DNA of 64,000 nucleotides from Paraurantiacibacter namhicola (GTDB taxonomy: Bacteria; Pseudomonadota; Alphaproteobacteria; Sphingomonadales; Sphingomonadaceae). The notes beneath the pieces were generated by a model. It had not been told where the DNA came from. It made no database searches and worked only from the letters and a program-made list of their open reading frames with translations. Made by a program: the position numbers and the translations under genes. Below, in pieces: positions 9,787-18,714 of this stretch. How positions within the stretch are numbered: the first letter of the stretch is position 1; every line of letters starts with the position of its first letter. The DNA lies in contig NZ_CP016545.1 in assembly GCF_001687545.1 (NCBI RefSeq), positions 744,001 to 808,000 of the forward strand. Reading direction: 5' to 3'.

Positions 9787-11007
9787 ATGGTTGCCATGGC
9801 AGATGACTGGGAGCCGCCACGCCTGCAGTTCCAGGCTGGCTTGCCTCAGGGCAAGGTGAACCTGCTGCGCATCCTGCAATCCCCTGAGGCCTTCATCCCT
9901 GAGACGATCTTCTCCCGGCCGGAGGTGACCATTGGCGAGGGATCGCGGCAACTCCGCGTGATTTCCGATCCGGCATTTGCCTTCGCCATCCTCAATGAAC
10001 GCTCCGGCACATTTGAACAGCTGCCGCTGGTCACCCGGATGCTGAGCGAAGGCTATCCCAAGCCAGCGCATGACCGCCCGATGGAATCGCGCGCGCACTG
10101 CCTTGGCTTGCAGCGCCAACTGCCAGAGGCGCAGCGACAGGAGATCGTGCGTGAATTGTCCGCCAGGATCGTCGCGGGTTGGCTCGATACAGCTGGCGCG
10201 AATGTCGATCTCCTGCTCGATGCCCGCCGCCTCACGCTCGATGCGTTCTGGCGGGCATTCCTTGGCCGGGGAGGGCCGCCTTCGCAGGTGGATGACGATG
10301 TCGAAACAGCTGCGGCGACGATCCATGCCCAGCCCGCCAGCGCGACGCTGGTGGAGCGTAACGACGCCCTGCATGCGCTGGCGCTGCGATACATTCGCGA
10401 GGCAGCGCCCTCATTGCGGCGCGACACCGAAGAATACCGTTTCGCGCTCGCGTCGCTGCACGTCATGCTCGATGCCGGACATGACAACAGTGCGGCGACG
10501 CTGGCCTGGGCCCTGTGGCTGCTGGCGCATCACCCCGACCTGCAGCAGGCGATCCGGCGCGACCCGCAAAAGCGCATCATAGAGGCCGTGCTGCAGGAAA
10601 CGCTGCGGCTTTATCCGCCGATCCCGTTCACGACGCGCGTGGCGCTGCGCGACTTTGCATGGGCCGACAAGGTGATACCGGCCGGGCAGAATGTCGGGAT
10701 CAGTTTCTCGGCAATGCACCGGCACCGCGACCATTGGGAAATGCCCGACTGCTTCCGGCCCGAGCGATTCCTGACGGCCGGAAAGCGCGTGTCCGTGTCG
10801 CAGGACATGCTGCCATTCGGGGCGGGTCCGCGCGGCTGCATCGGCACGGGTTTTGCGCGGCGCGTGCTGTCGACGATGATTGCGGCGATCCTGGAAAAAG
10901 CACAACTGCGGCCAAATCCCGCCGCTGGCCTTTCCTGCGTTTCGAACTTCTCGCTGCGTCCCGTGGGCGGGACGGTGCTTCTCGCCGATCCGGCCGGCGT
11001 GGCCTGA
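9787..11007 (+). CDS. Cytochrome P450
   Basis: The 406-residue protein shows all P450 landmarks: I-helix AGHDNSAATLAW, the ExxR pair E271/R274 in ETLRLYPP, and the heme-binding loop FGAGPRGCIG with ligand Cys351. No membrane anchor is present, so it is a soluble class I enzyme needing a ferredoxin and reductase, neither of which lies nearby. ATG 9787 follows a GGGGG stretch; an upstream TTG at 9709 would add 26 low-complexity residues and is less likely. Substrate cannot be read from sequence. An MBOAT acyltransferase begins 13 bases downstream, so the P450 is probably the first gene of the five-gene run ending at 15730. Confidence 0.93.
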   Translation: MVAMADDWEPPRLQFQAGLPQGKVNLLRILQSPEAFIPETIFSRPEVTIGEGSRQLRVISDPAFAFAILNERSGTFEQLPLVTRMLSEGYPKPAHDRPMESRAHCLGLQRQLPEAQRQEIVRELSARIVAGWLDTAGANVDLLLDARRLTLDAFWRAFLGRGGPPSQVDDDVETAAATIHAQPASATLVERNDALHALALRYIREAAPSLRRDTEEYRFALASLHVMLDAGHDNSAATLAWALWLLAHHPDLQQAIRRDPQKRIIEAVLQETLRLYPPIPFTTRVALRDFAWADKVIPAGQNVGISFSAMHRHRDHWEMPDCFRPERFLTAGKRVSVSQDMLPFGAGPRGCIGTGFARRVLSTMIAAILEKAQLRPNPAAGLSCVSNFSLRPVGGTVLLADPAGVA

Positions 11008-11020
11008 ACCGCATCGGCCG

Positions 11021-12487
11021 ATGAATTTCCATTCGATCGATTACCTGCTGTTCCTGCCACTGGTGGTGGCCACCTATTTCGCCATTCCGCACCGGTGGCG
11101 ATGGGCGCTGCTGCTGCTGGCGAGCAATCTGTTTTATGCCAGCTGGCGCTGGGAATATCTGGCGTTGCTGTGGTTCACGACTCTGGTCGATTACTTCGCG
11201 GCGCTGGCGATGCCGCGCGCCGGGAGGCGAGGCCGCAATGCCCTGCTGGCCTTCAGCCTGGTGGGCAATCTGGGCCTGCTTTTCGTCTTCAAATATTTCG
11301 CCCTGCTGGCCAACACCACGCTGTATGCCTTGCGGATGGGGCAGGTCGACCCGATCGAGATCCTGCTGCCGCTGGGGATCAGCTTCTACACCTTCCAGAC
11401 GCTTGGCTACACGATCGACGTCTGGCGCGGGAAGCGGCAGCCCGAGCGGCACCTGGGCTATTTCGCCGTTTTCGTGATGTATTTCCCGCAGCTGCTTGCA
11501 GGGCCGATCGAGCGGACCGGCAAGCTGCTGCCGCAATTCAGGCAGGAACGGCGCTTCGACATGTCACTGGTCGCGGCCGGGGCGGCCCTGATGCTGGTGG
11601 GGTATTTCAAGAAACTCGTGATAGCAGACCGGCTGGCCATGATTATCCCGCCCATACTGGCCGATCCGTCGAGCGTGTCCCCGCTTGGCGCGGTGCTGGC
11701 CTCTCTGGGAAATATCTACCGCTATTACGCGGACCTGTCCGGATATGTGGACATTGCCATCGGCTCCAGCATGATGATCGGCATCACGCTCAGCCGAAAT
11801 TTCAACCGGCCCTTCGCAGCCAGGTCCATCTACGATTACTGGCAACGCTGGCACATCACCGTGACCACGTGGATCCGCGATTATGTGCACATCCCGCTGG
11901 CTCGCAAGGCATCGAGCCGTGCCGGAAGAGAAGGCGCGGTCATTGTCACGATCCTGCTTGTCGCGCTCTGGCATGGGGCAAGCTGGCCCTGGATTGTCGC
12001 GGGCCTGATTGCCGGGGTGGGCATGGTCGCGGAAGGGACTTTCCGGCGCAGCAGGCGCATCGCTGCGCTTCGTGACGGGACTGCGCAGCGCCTCGGGATT
12101 GCGCCTGCGCGGCTGGCCATGCTGCGGGCGAGCGTCTCGCGGGCTTACCTCTGGTTCTTCCTGATCCTGCTGGGTTCGCTCGCCAACGCGCCGACAATGG
12201 CAGATGCGTTGTCGATGTGGGCGCAGATGGCGTCGGTCCCGCACCAGCTGGCCGCCCTCGATCTGGGCCTGGGCAGCGGGTTCGACATCGGGCGGCGGTT
12301 CTGGATCGTACCTGCCGCGATTGCCGCGCTCGAAGCCTACCAGTGGCTGGATGCGCGAAGGTCGGTGTGTGCGCGCGTCAATGCTCGCGGCGCAATTGTG
12401 TCCTGGGGCTTCTACCTCTGCCTCGCCACAGTCATCCTCGTGCTGGGCAGCTTCGGCCAGCCCGGCTTCATCTACTTCGGCTATTGA
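11021..12487 (+). CDS. MBOAT family O-acyltransferase (AlgI-like)
   Basis: This is a polytopic membrane protein of 488 residues. It contains the conserved MBOAT blocks GISFYTFQTLGYTIDVWRG, FVMYFPQLLAGPIER and YWQRWHITVTTWIRDYV, and the catalytic-type histidine His318 in LWHGASW. AlgI-like MBOATs move an acetyl group across the inner membrane to a periplasmic acceptor, usually a polysaccharide, working with an SGNH or AlgJ/X-like partner (family knowledge). Such a partner is encoded 8 bases downstream. No polysaccharide polymerase or export genes are in the window, so the acceptor is unknown. The start ATG is the first in-frame Met after the P450 stop. Confidence 0.93.
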   Translation: MNFHSIDYLLFLPLVVATYFAIPHRWRWALLLLASNLFYASWRWEYLALLWFTTLVDYFAALAMPRAGRRGRNALLAFSLVGNLGLLFVFKYFALLANTTLYALRMGQVDPIEILLPLGISFYTFQTLGYTIDVWRGKRQPERHLGYFAVFVMYFPQLLAGPIERTGKLLPQFRQERRFDMSLVAAGAALMLVGYFKKLVIADRLAMIIPPILADPSSVSPLGAVLASLGNIYRYYADLSGYVDIAIGSSMMIGITLSRNFNRPFAARSIYDYWQRWHITVTTWIRDYVHIPLARKASSRAGREGAVIVTILLVALWHGASWPWIVAGLIAGVGMVAEGTFRRSRRIAALRDGTAQRLGIAPARLAMLRASVSRAYLWFFLILLGSLANAPTMADALSMWAQMASVPHQLAALDLGLGSGFDIGRRFWIVPAAIAALEAYQWLDARRSVCARVNARGAIVSWGFYLCLATVILVLGSFGQPGFIYFGY

Positions 12488-12495
12488 GGCGGGGC

Positions 12496-13443
12496 ATGCG
12501 CAAGCTGACAGGCTTCATCCTCTTCGCCCTCGCCTGGCTGGCAGCCCTGGTGGCGGTCCATCGGTCGGTGCCGGATCCGGAGCTCGAATACCGGATCGAG
12601 AGGCTGGATGCCGCACTGGAAGCCAAGGGCGTCATCATGGGCGGTTCGGCGGCAATCGGGCTGGAGCCTGCCGCATTGGGCATCGATGCCGTCGAAGTGT
12701 GGAACCCGAACCAGGACGTGCTGGAGACGGCGGCGCTGGCCAATCTGCTCCTCGATCGCAATCCTGAGCTGGAGCTGGTCGTCATTACCCTCGCCGCGCC
12801 GGCGCACGCGCTCGACAATGGCGGCCGGGGCAGCTGCTGTGTCGACCAGCGGAACCGGACTTACCGCGCCATGCGCCATTATGGCGACTGGTCGCTCGTC
12901 GGCGGTGACTGGCGCACGGCAGTGTCCTCGCTTGTGCCCATGGGCGAGGCGGACTGGCTTCCCTTGCTGGCAAGGCTCGGCCTCGCGAATGGCAAGCCGG
13001 CAGGCCGCGCCGCTTCGCAGGAGGCGTGGCGGGCGCGTTCCATGGCGCACGCTCCCACAGCGGAGGAGCTTGATACCTTGCTGGACGGGCGCGCGACGGA
13101 GATCGAGACGCTGGCCTACCGCGACCCGCAAATCGCATCCCGCAACGGGCAGGCGTTGGCCGCGCTTGCGCGCCGCTTCACTTCCCGAGGCGGCCGGATG
13201 GTCGTCATCGTGCCGCCACTGCATGCGTCGCTGCAGCAGCGAATGGAGCAGGATTTCATGGCGTGGAGACGCGGCATGGACACCATGTTGACGTCAGCCG
13301 AGGCTGGCGGCGCGCAAGTGCTGGACTTGTCGGGCCATCGAGCGTTGGCGGAAGACAGGCTGAATTTCTCGGACCCGGTGCACCTCAATCGCCGCGGTGG
13401 CCGGGCATTGGCGCGCGAACTCCGCAAATCAGGGGCCGTATAA
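12496..13443 (+). CDS. SGNH-hydrolase-like membrane-anchored partner of MBOAT
   Basis: The protein has 315 residues. Residues 5-21 form a single N-terminal membrane anchor, placing the rest in the periplasm. Ser51 sits in IMGGSAAIG, a block I-like GxS motif, and D293/H296 lie in FSDPVHLN, matching the DxxH of SGNH and DltD-type acyltransferases. The middle is diverged. Its position right after an AlgI-like MBOAT supports a role as the periplasmic O-acetyl transfer partner, as AlgJ/AlgX do (family knowledge; inference here). The start is supported by AGGCGGGG upstream. I do not recognise a named subfamily. Confidence 0.75.
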   Translation: MRKLTGFILFALAWLAALVAVHRSVPDPELEYRIERLDAALEAKGVIMGGSAAIGLEPAALGIDAVEVWNPNQDVLETAALANLLLDRNPELELVVITLAAPAHALDNGGRGSCCVDQRNRTYRAMRHYGDWSLVGGDWRTAVSSLVPMGEADWLPLLARLGLANGKPAGRAASQEAWRARSMAHAPTAEELDTLLDGRATEIETLAYRDPQIASRNGQALAALARRFTSRGGRMVVIVPPLHASLQQRMEQDFMAWRRGMDTMLTSAEAGGAQVLDLSGHRALAEDRLNFSDPVHLNRRGGRALARELRKSGAV

Positions 13444-13553
13444 CCGGACATGGAATAGCGTCTTGCAGAATCTCGTTTGACTCCCGCGCTGACGCCGCCA
13501 ATGGTCGGCATGGTTGTGGTCGCGCACGATCGATTTGGGGTGGACCGGGGCGG

Positions 13554-14699
13554 ATGCTGCAAGACTTGAGGCGAGAGCGGCTCGGCCGTCTGAAGGGCCT
13601 GCTTGCTCAAAGCCCGAAATTGGCCGCCTCGTACGAGGATGCCAAGCGGGTTGTGCGCGCGTTTCGCCGCCCGGCGTTTTACGAGATCAGCACGCGCTGC
13701 AACCTGTTCTGCGAAGGCTGCTATCACTTCTCCGATGACTTCCATGCGCCAGCATCGGAAGTGAACGATGCGCAGGCGTGGGATGAATTCTTCGCCGCCG
13801 AGGGCGCGCGCGGCGTCACCATGGCCTATTTCGTGGGGGCAGAACCCGCGCTGGAACAGGAGCGCCTGATCGCTGCCTCCGCCCACTTCCCTTACGGCAA
13901 TATCGGCACGAACGGGACAATCGCGCTGGACCCGTCCATCCCTTATCGCATCGGCGTTTCGGTGTGGGGCGTGGATGAAGAGGTGGATGCCAGCCTGCGC
14001 GGGGCCAGCGCCTTCGGCAAGGCGCTGAAGAACTATGCCGGCGATCGGCGCGCCATCATGCTCTACACGCTCAGCAAGGCCAATCTGGCCGATGTGCCGC
14101 GGCTGGTCGAGACCTGTGCCGATCACGATCTGCCGGTCACCTTCAACATGTATTCTCCCACGCAGACCTACATGCGAAAACTCGGCGGAGCCGAGGCCAA
14201 CGACCGCAAGTACTTCCGGATTTCCAGCGCCGCGTCCAACCTGTTGTGGGACGATGAGAGCCTGCATGAGACGCGCCGCGTCATGGAGGAGGTCATGGAG
14301 CGCTTTCCGGAAACGGTCGTCTATTCATCGGCTTACAACGAATGGTCGACACGCAGCGGCCCGCTGTACGATATCGACCCGGAAACCGGCGTGGCGCGCG
14401 ATTGCCATTCGCGCATGACCGGCACGATGCGATACTACAAGACCGACATGTCCCATGCGGCGCAGGAGAAATGCGGCACTTCCGACGCGATCTGTTCGGA
14501 ATGCCGGATGTATTCCGGCGGCTGGTCCAGCAAGTTCGAGCTGCGCGACGAAGACGTCTCATCGCCGGCTGCCTTCGCCGCCTGGCTCGAGATGATTGAA
14601 ACCGCAGGCCGCATCTTCCTGATCGAAAGGGATGGGCAGCCGGCAAGGACGCGCGACAGGATGAACCTGTCCGTGGCAGCCATGGAGCCCGCCGAATGA
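13554..14699 (+). CDS. Radical SAM enzyme with C-terminal cysteine cluster
   Basis: The 381-residue protein has the radical SAM [4Fe-4S] motif Cys49-x3-Cys53-x2-Cys56 (CNLFCEGC) preceded by FYEISTR. The following sequence fits a partial TIM barrel, with YFVGAEPALE replacing the usual GGEP motif. Near the C-terminus Cys284, Cys307, Cys314 and Cys317 (CGTSDAICSEC) suggest an auxiliary iron-sulfur site similar in spirit to SPASM/twitch domains. Its stop overlaps the start of the TauD-type gene (ATGA), so the two are coupled. A GGGGCGG stretch precedes the ATG. No small precursor peptide gene is obvious nearby, so a peptide substrate is not supported. Confidence 0.85.
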   Translation: MLQDLRRERLGRLKGLLAQSPKLAASYEDAKRVVRAFRRPAFYEISTRCNLFCEGCYHFSDDFHAPASEVNDAQAWDEFFAAEGARGVTMAYFVGAEPALEQERLIAASAHFPYGNIGTNGTIALDPSIPYRIGVSVWGVDEEVDASLRGASAFGKALKNYAGDRRAIMLYTLSKANLADVPRLVETCADHDLPVTFNMYSPTQTYMRKLGGAEANDRKYFRISSAASNLLWDDESLHETRRVMEEVMERFPETVVYSSAYNEWSTRSGPLYDIDPETGVARDCHSRMTGTMRYYKTDMSHAAQEKCGTSDAICSECRMYSGGWSSKFELRDEDVSSPAAFAAWLEMIETAGRIFLIERDGQPARTRDRMNLSVAAMEPAE

Positions 14700-15730
14700 A
14701 GATCACCCCGTTGCAGAATGGCATCGAGGTCCATGACATCGACCTTCATGATGACGAGGCCTGCCGCGAGCTTGGCCGGCTGGTGGCGCACGAATGTGTT
14801 GTCCTTGTCAGGCAGGGTGTTCCGGAGCGCCGGCTTTACGAGATCCAGATGCTCTGGGGGCAGCCGACACTGCCATTCGTGAACCGCTACGTGCTGGAAA
14901 AGCGCCTTCGCGGCCGCCACTGGCGGCGCGCGTTCCAGGCCATGGCTTCGGTATCGAGCGGCCTGGCTGACGCGAAAGAACTGGCTGGCATGGCCCGCGT
15001 GAGTTTCGAGAAGAACGAGCGCGGCAAGGCAACCGGCCTCTTCCCCAATGGCGAACTCGACTGGCATTCCGACCAGCAGGGCTATCATGACAACCAGCGT
15101 ATCGTGGGCCTGATGAGCCTGTGGGGCTCGGAAAACAGCCAGACGTCGTTCCTGTGTACCGCCCCCGGTTACGACAGCCTCAACCATGATGACCGCAGCC
15201 TGGTGGACGAGCTTACTTGCGTATGGGCCTGGGACGGGGGAGCGATGTCGCCCTCCATCGACGAATGGCACCTGGAAGTGCACCGCTACAACATGGTCCC
15301 TCTCGACGGGATGGAGACGCGGCTTGTCGACCAGACGGTGACCGGCCGGAAGGGGGTCCGCTTCCCGAGCCATTGCTTCAGCCACTTCAAAGGCATGAGC
15401 AGGGAGGAGAGCAGCCGGGTGAAGGCCCATCTGTGGGAGCATTTCGGCAAGCCGGAATATGCCTATGTGCACGACTGGCAGGATGGCGAGATCGTGTTCA
15501 TGGACCAGAACATCACACTGCATGCGCGCCCGACCAATATCGTGGATTCGCACAGCCGCACGATGTGCCGGATGATCTCCTACCTGGACCGGCTCTATCC
15601 CGGTAACGGACCTGCCGATCACGTCCTGTTCGACGGGGAGCGCATCGCGCACGAAGATTTTGCCGAACTGGTCGACGCGGCCCGCATGCGCGAAGCAGGC
15701 GCCATGTCGGCAGAACCCGTCGGAGCCTGA
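14696..15730 (+). CDS. TauD/TfdA-family Fe(II)/2-oxoglutarate dioxygenase
   Basis: The protein is 344 residues long. The metal-binding facial triad is readable as H124/D126 in DWHSDQQ and H276 in LHARPT, with the 2-oxoglutarate-binding Arg in RTMCRM. This places it in the TauD/TfdA fold (family knowledge): it should hydroxylate or oxidatively cleave a small substrate using O2. It starts inside the last codons of the radical SAM gene (ATGA overlap), which argues that both act on the same molecule. It closes the five-gene run; after it comes 500 bases without a supportable gene. Substrate unknown. Confidence 0.88.
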   Translation: MKITPLQNGIEVHDIDLHDDEACRELGRLVAHECVVLVRQGVPERRLYEIQMLWGQPTLPFVNRYVLEKRLRGRHWRRAFQAMASVSSGLADAKELAGMARVSFEKNERGKATGLFPNGELDWHSDQQGYHDNQRIVGLMSLWGSENSQTSFLCTAPGYDSLNHDDRSLVDELTCVWAWDGGAMSPSIDEWHLEVHRYNMVPLDGMETRLVDQTVTGRKGVRFPSHCFSHFKGMSREESSRVKAHLWEHFGKPEYAYVHDWQDGEIVFMDQNITLHARPTNIVDSHSRTMCRMISYLDRLYPGNGPADHVLFDGERIAHEDFAELVDAARMREAGAMSAEPVGA

Positions 15731-16230
15731 CGCCTGCCAGCTGGGGCATCGCGGCCCCTCGGCACGGGCACATCTTTTGGAAATTTGGTGCGCCGCGCAG
15801 TCGCGAGCGAACTCGTCTCTCGTGAAATTCCCTGCTCTACAGGGAAACTAGAGGGAAATGGCTTCTTCCAAACGATATTGGGTCCAGACGAAGAGGGGAA
15901 ACCCGACGTTCTCGAGGTGGTCCCTAGACGTGGAGCAGGGATCGGATACGGCTTAAGCAGGTGCCCAATGTCATCGAAAGACCAAGCTCGATTTCTCTCG
16001 TTGCGTATGACCCCGAGAATGGCGGTAAAGGCTTGAGCTCGTGGCTTCAGAGTGGTCGATGAAGACTGGTTGGCGGCGAAGTCGCTCGGTCTCGAGACCG
16101 TGCCCGTCATCCGCGCGCGTTTTCCCGCTGCATCAATTTGATTTCGGCCATGGCGTATAATGCAGGCACTTAGTGCTCAGATCTGATCGAAGGCTCTCTG
16201 GTCTCTAAGCGCTTTTAAGACGTCCGGGTC
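15731..16230 (+). other. 500-base gap with no supportable gene; probable degraded DNA
   Basis: No frame here gives a convincing protein. A possible 83-codon frame at 15785-16036 has no recognisable family and no ribosome site. The stretch holds a 7-bp inverted repeat TTCCCTG/CAGGGAA at 15828-15846 and several GGGAAA words, and it is less GC-rich than its flanks. A short piece reading VVDEDWLAAKSLGLETVPVI near 16052-16111 looks like the remnant of a coding region. The sequence TTTGGTGCG at 15784-15792 is identical to nine bases spanning the 3' end of tRNA-Leu at 23568-23576, which hints at, but does not prove, an old integration end. Confidence 0.4.
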
Positions 16231-17256
16231 TTAGGTGGTGCCGCGCACCACGAGTTTCGGCGGCATCACGATACTTTCAGTGTCCTCGCCTGATATCCGT
16301 CTGACAAGCAGGTCGACCATGGCGCGCGCGCCGCCGGCGATGTCCTGACGAACCGTCGTTAACGGCGGAACCGTCTGTTGCGCTATCGGGAGATCATCGA
16401 ACCCCACAAGCTTGATGTCGTCAGGAACAACATGGTTCAGTTTTCGCAGCTCGCCCAGACATGCCAAGGCGAGAAGGTCGGTCGCTGCAAAAATCCCGTC
16501 GAACTTGCGGACCGCTTCGCGCATCAGCCCGGCGACCTCTGTAGTCATGCCGGATGTTGCCAGATGAGCGGGTAACTCCGTCAGGTCGATGCCAAAGGAG
16601 GCCGCGACTTGCCTCGCGCCCGAAAAGCGCGCGGCAAATTCCGGCGCGTTCGTATCTCCGACGAATGCCAGCTTCTTGGCGCCGGATGCGATAAGCTTTT
16701 CCGCTGCCAATTTCCCGCCCAGAAGGTTGTCCGAACCGACCACGCAATGCCGCTGGCCCTCCCGATGCTGGCCCCAGACCACCATTGGCCGGTATCCGTC
16801 GGCCACGTCTTCCAGATGGTCGAACTGGTCCGATTGACCGACAACGATCACGCCGTCGATCATGCCGGACCCGATGAAGGGATCGAGCCAGTCCTCGTCG
16901 CTCGCCGGGACGACGCGGCGCAGCATCAGATCGTAGCCCCGCTCCGTCAGGGCATCGGCGAGGTGGCCCAGCAGTGTCAGGAAGAAGGTATCCGATACCT
17001 GCTGCTTTTGTTCATGCCCCAACGGGATGATAATACCGATGACGCCGGTTTTCTGCCGGCGGAGGCGGCTGGCCATCTGGTTCGGCCGGAAGCCATGTTC
17101 GCGCGCAATCGTCTCGATCCGTTCGCGGGTCTTTGTGTTGACCAGGCTGTTTCCGGACAATGCGCGCGAAACTGTTCCGGCAGAAACGCCGGCTATCTTC
17201 GCCAGATCCGTGATGGTGCGAACAGCCGGCGTGGCAGAAGGGCGCTTGTCAGCCAT
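16231..17256 (-). CDS. LacI-family transcriptional regulator of sucrose/fructan genes
   Basis: The 341-residue length is standard. An N-terminal helix-turn-helix (ITDLAKIAGVSAGTVSRALS) is followed by a hinge and a periplasmic-binding-protein-like sugar domain (VIGIIIPLGHE, GVIVVG, DGIFAATDLLALACL, VGFDDLPIAQ). It lies 14 bases downstream of the MFS permease gene in the same orientation, so it is probably autoregulated. The natural target is the pair of TGCAAACGTTTGCA palindromes at 18677-18714 between the permease and the TonB receptor genes. By position and company it plays the role of the SuxR repressor in other TonB-dependent sucrose systems; the inducer is inferred, not shown. Confidence 0.92.
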   Translation of the reverse strand: MADKRPSATPAVRTITDLAKIAGVSAGTVSRALSGNSLVNTKTRERIETIAREHGFRPNQMASRLRRQKTGVIGIIIPLGHEQKQQVSDTFFLTLLGHLADALTERGYDLMLRRVVPASDEDWLDPFIGSGMIDGVIVVGQSDQFDHLEDVADGYRPMVVWGQHREGQRHCVVGSDNLLGGKLAAEKLIASGAKKLAFVGDTNAPEFAARFSGARQVAASFGIDLTELPAHLATSGMTTEVAGLMREAVRKFDGIFAATDLLALACLGELRKLNHVVPDDIKLVGFDDLPIAQQTVPPLTTVRQDIAGGARAMVDLLVRRISGEDTESIVMPPKLVVRGTT

Positions 17257-17270
17257 ATGCCCGCCTTACC

Positions 17271-18605
17271 CTAGGTCGCTTGAGGCTGCACTACCTTTGG
17301 CACCGGGCGCCCGGCGTCGACAAACATCGTGGCGAAAGCGCCCAAAATCATCAGGCCCCCACCCAGCAGCAAGACGTTGCGGGGATCGCCGCCCAGCAAC
17401 GGACTATAAAACAGGGGCATCGTCAGCGTCTGGATCAGCATCGGGATAACGATGAACATGTTGAATATGCCCATGTAAATTCCGTTGCGTTCCGGCGGGA
17501 TGGCATCGGCGAGCATCACGTAGGTGTTGCCCATCATTCCGGCCCAACCGATACCGATACCCAGCATCAGCACGAAGAGCGCAGCCGGTGTCTCGACACC
17601 CGGGATCAGCAGCATGGCGATCCCCGAGGCGGTGAGGCAGAACGCATGTGTCAGCCTCGCGCCCAGCTTCCTGACCACCGGGATCAGCAGCAGTGCCCCA
17701 AGAAACGCAATAAAGTTGTAAAGCGCGCCAGCCTGCTGCGTTGTCAGCGTGGCCTCTCGGAAAGCGGCGCTGGACGGATCGGTCGTATTATAAAGCGAGC
17801 GGCCGACAGCAAATGTGATGTATTGCCAGTAAGCGAACATCGCATACCACTGGCACAACATGGCGAGCGCAAGCTGCCGCATCGGCTTTGGCATGTCCCG
17901 GATCGCACTGCCAATCTCCGCAAAGGTAGCGCGCGGCGTAAGCGGCTTGGCTTCCAACTCGGCGCGTTCCGCATCGGACATGGGCAGTTCCGGCACGCGC
18001 CAGACGGACCAGACGATTGTGCTGATCGACAGGATCGCACCAATGATGAAGGCGATCTTCACCACTACGGGAATGCCGTTAGCGTCGAGCACATCCTTTG
18101 CGACGAAACTCGTCAGCAAGGTTGGCGCAAGATAGGAAAGGGTTTGGGCAAGCCCGGTGAATGCGCTTTGTGTCAGGAACCCGACTGATCGTTGGTCGGG
18201 TACGAGCCGATCGGCGACGTAAGCGCGATACGGCTCCATCGTGATATTATTGCCGGCGTCTAGTATCCAAAGCAGGCTGGCGGCCATCCATAATGCACTG
18301 GAATAGGGCATCAGGAACAGGCTGATGGAACAGATGATCGCACCGATCAGGAAGTAGGGCGTCCGGCGTCCGAATCGCGACGCGGTACGGTCGCTCATCG
18401 CGCCAATGATGGGCTGGACGATCAGGCCGGTCATCGGCCCCGCCAACCAAAGCAGCGGCATCGTCGCTTCCTCCGCACCCAGGAAGCCATAGATCGGCCC
18501 CATATTCGCCTGCTGTAGTCCGAAGCTGAATTGCAGGCCGAAAAACCCGATATTCATTTCGACGATTCGCAGCAGCGAAAGCCGCGGTTTTCCAGCGTTC
18601 TGCAT
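17271..18605 (-). CDS. MFS sugar permease (SuxC-like sucrose/oligosaccharide transporter)
   Basis: The protein is 444 residues with about 12 hydrophobic segments. Its N-terminus (MNIGFFGLQFSFGLQQANMG) and the loop SDRTASRFGRRTPYFLIG are typical of the glycoside-pentoside-hexuronide/SUT-like permeases found in alphaproteobacterial sugar loci. The ATG at 18605 follows GAGAGGA with 9-base spacing; a longer frame runs upstream through the operators and is rejected. It should carry sucrose or a fructoside across the inner membrane after TonB-dependent entry. It shares a 180-base divergent control region with the TonB receptor and is followed by the LacI gene. Confidence 0.88.
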   Translation of the reverse strand: MQNAGKPRLSLLRIVEMNIGFFGLQFSFGLQQANMGPIYGFLGAEEATMPLLWLAGPMTGLIVQPIIGAMSDRTASRFGRRTPYFLIGAIICSISLFLMPYSSALWMAASLLWILDAGNNITMEPYRAYVADRLVPDQRSVGFLTQSAFTGLAQTLSYLAPTLLTSFVAKDVLDANGIPVVVKIAFIIGAILSISTIVWSVWRVPELPMSDAERAELEAKPLTPRATFAEIGSAIRDMPKPMRQLALAMLCQWYAMFAYWQYITFAVGRSLYNTTDPSSAAFREATLTTQQAGALYNFIAFLGALLLIPVVRKLGARLTHAFCLTASGIAMLLIPGVETPAALFVLMLGIGIGWAGMMGNTYVMLADAIPPERNGIYMGIFNMFIVIPMLIQTLTMPLFYSPLLGGDPRNVLLLGGGLMILGAFATMFVDAGRPVPKVVQPQAT

Positions 18606-18676
18606 GGGCGTGGGTCCTCTCATCCAACGCAGCTTGCGTGCGTCCTGCGACACTGCTGGCACGCTGAGGGGCAAAT

Positions 18677-18690
18677 TGCAAACGTTTGCA
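18677..18690. promoter_or_regulatory. LacI-type operator, proximal to MFS gene
   Basis: The perfect 14-bp palindrome TGCAAACGTTTGCA, extended to 16 bp by flanking T and A, is centred on the CG expected for LacI-family operators. It sits between the divergent permease and TonB receptor genes, 72 bases upstream of the permease start. An identical copy lies 24 bases away. Confidence 0.88.
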
Positions 18691-18700
18691 AAAAAGATGT

Positions 18701-18714
18701 TGCAAACGTTTGCA
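18701..18714. promoter_or_regulatory. LacI-type operator, proximal to TonB receptor gene
   Basis: This is a second perfect copy of TGCAAACGTTTGCA. The 24-bp centre-to-centre distance is slightly over two helical turns, so two dimers could bind on nearly the same face. It lies 70 bases upstream of the receptor start and would cover a promoter for either gene. Confidence 0.88.

Noticed and set aside
13554-14699. Radical SAM enzyme as a peptide-modifying (RiPP) maturase
   Set aside because: No short precursor-like gene or peptide exporter was found beside it, and the N-terminus lacks a peptide-recognition domain that I can identify.
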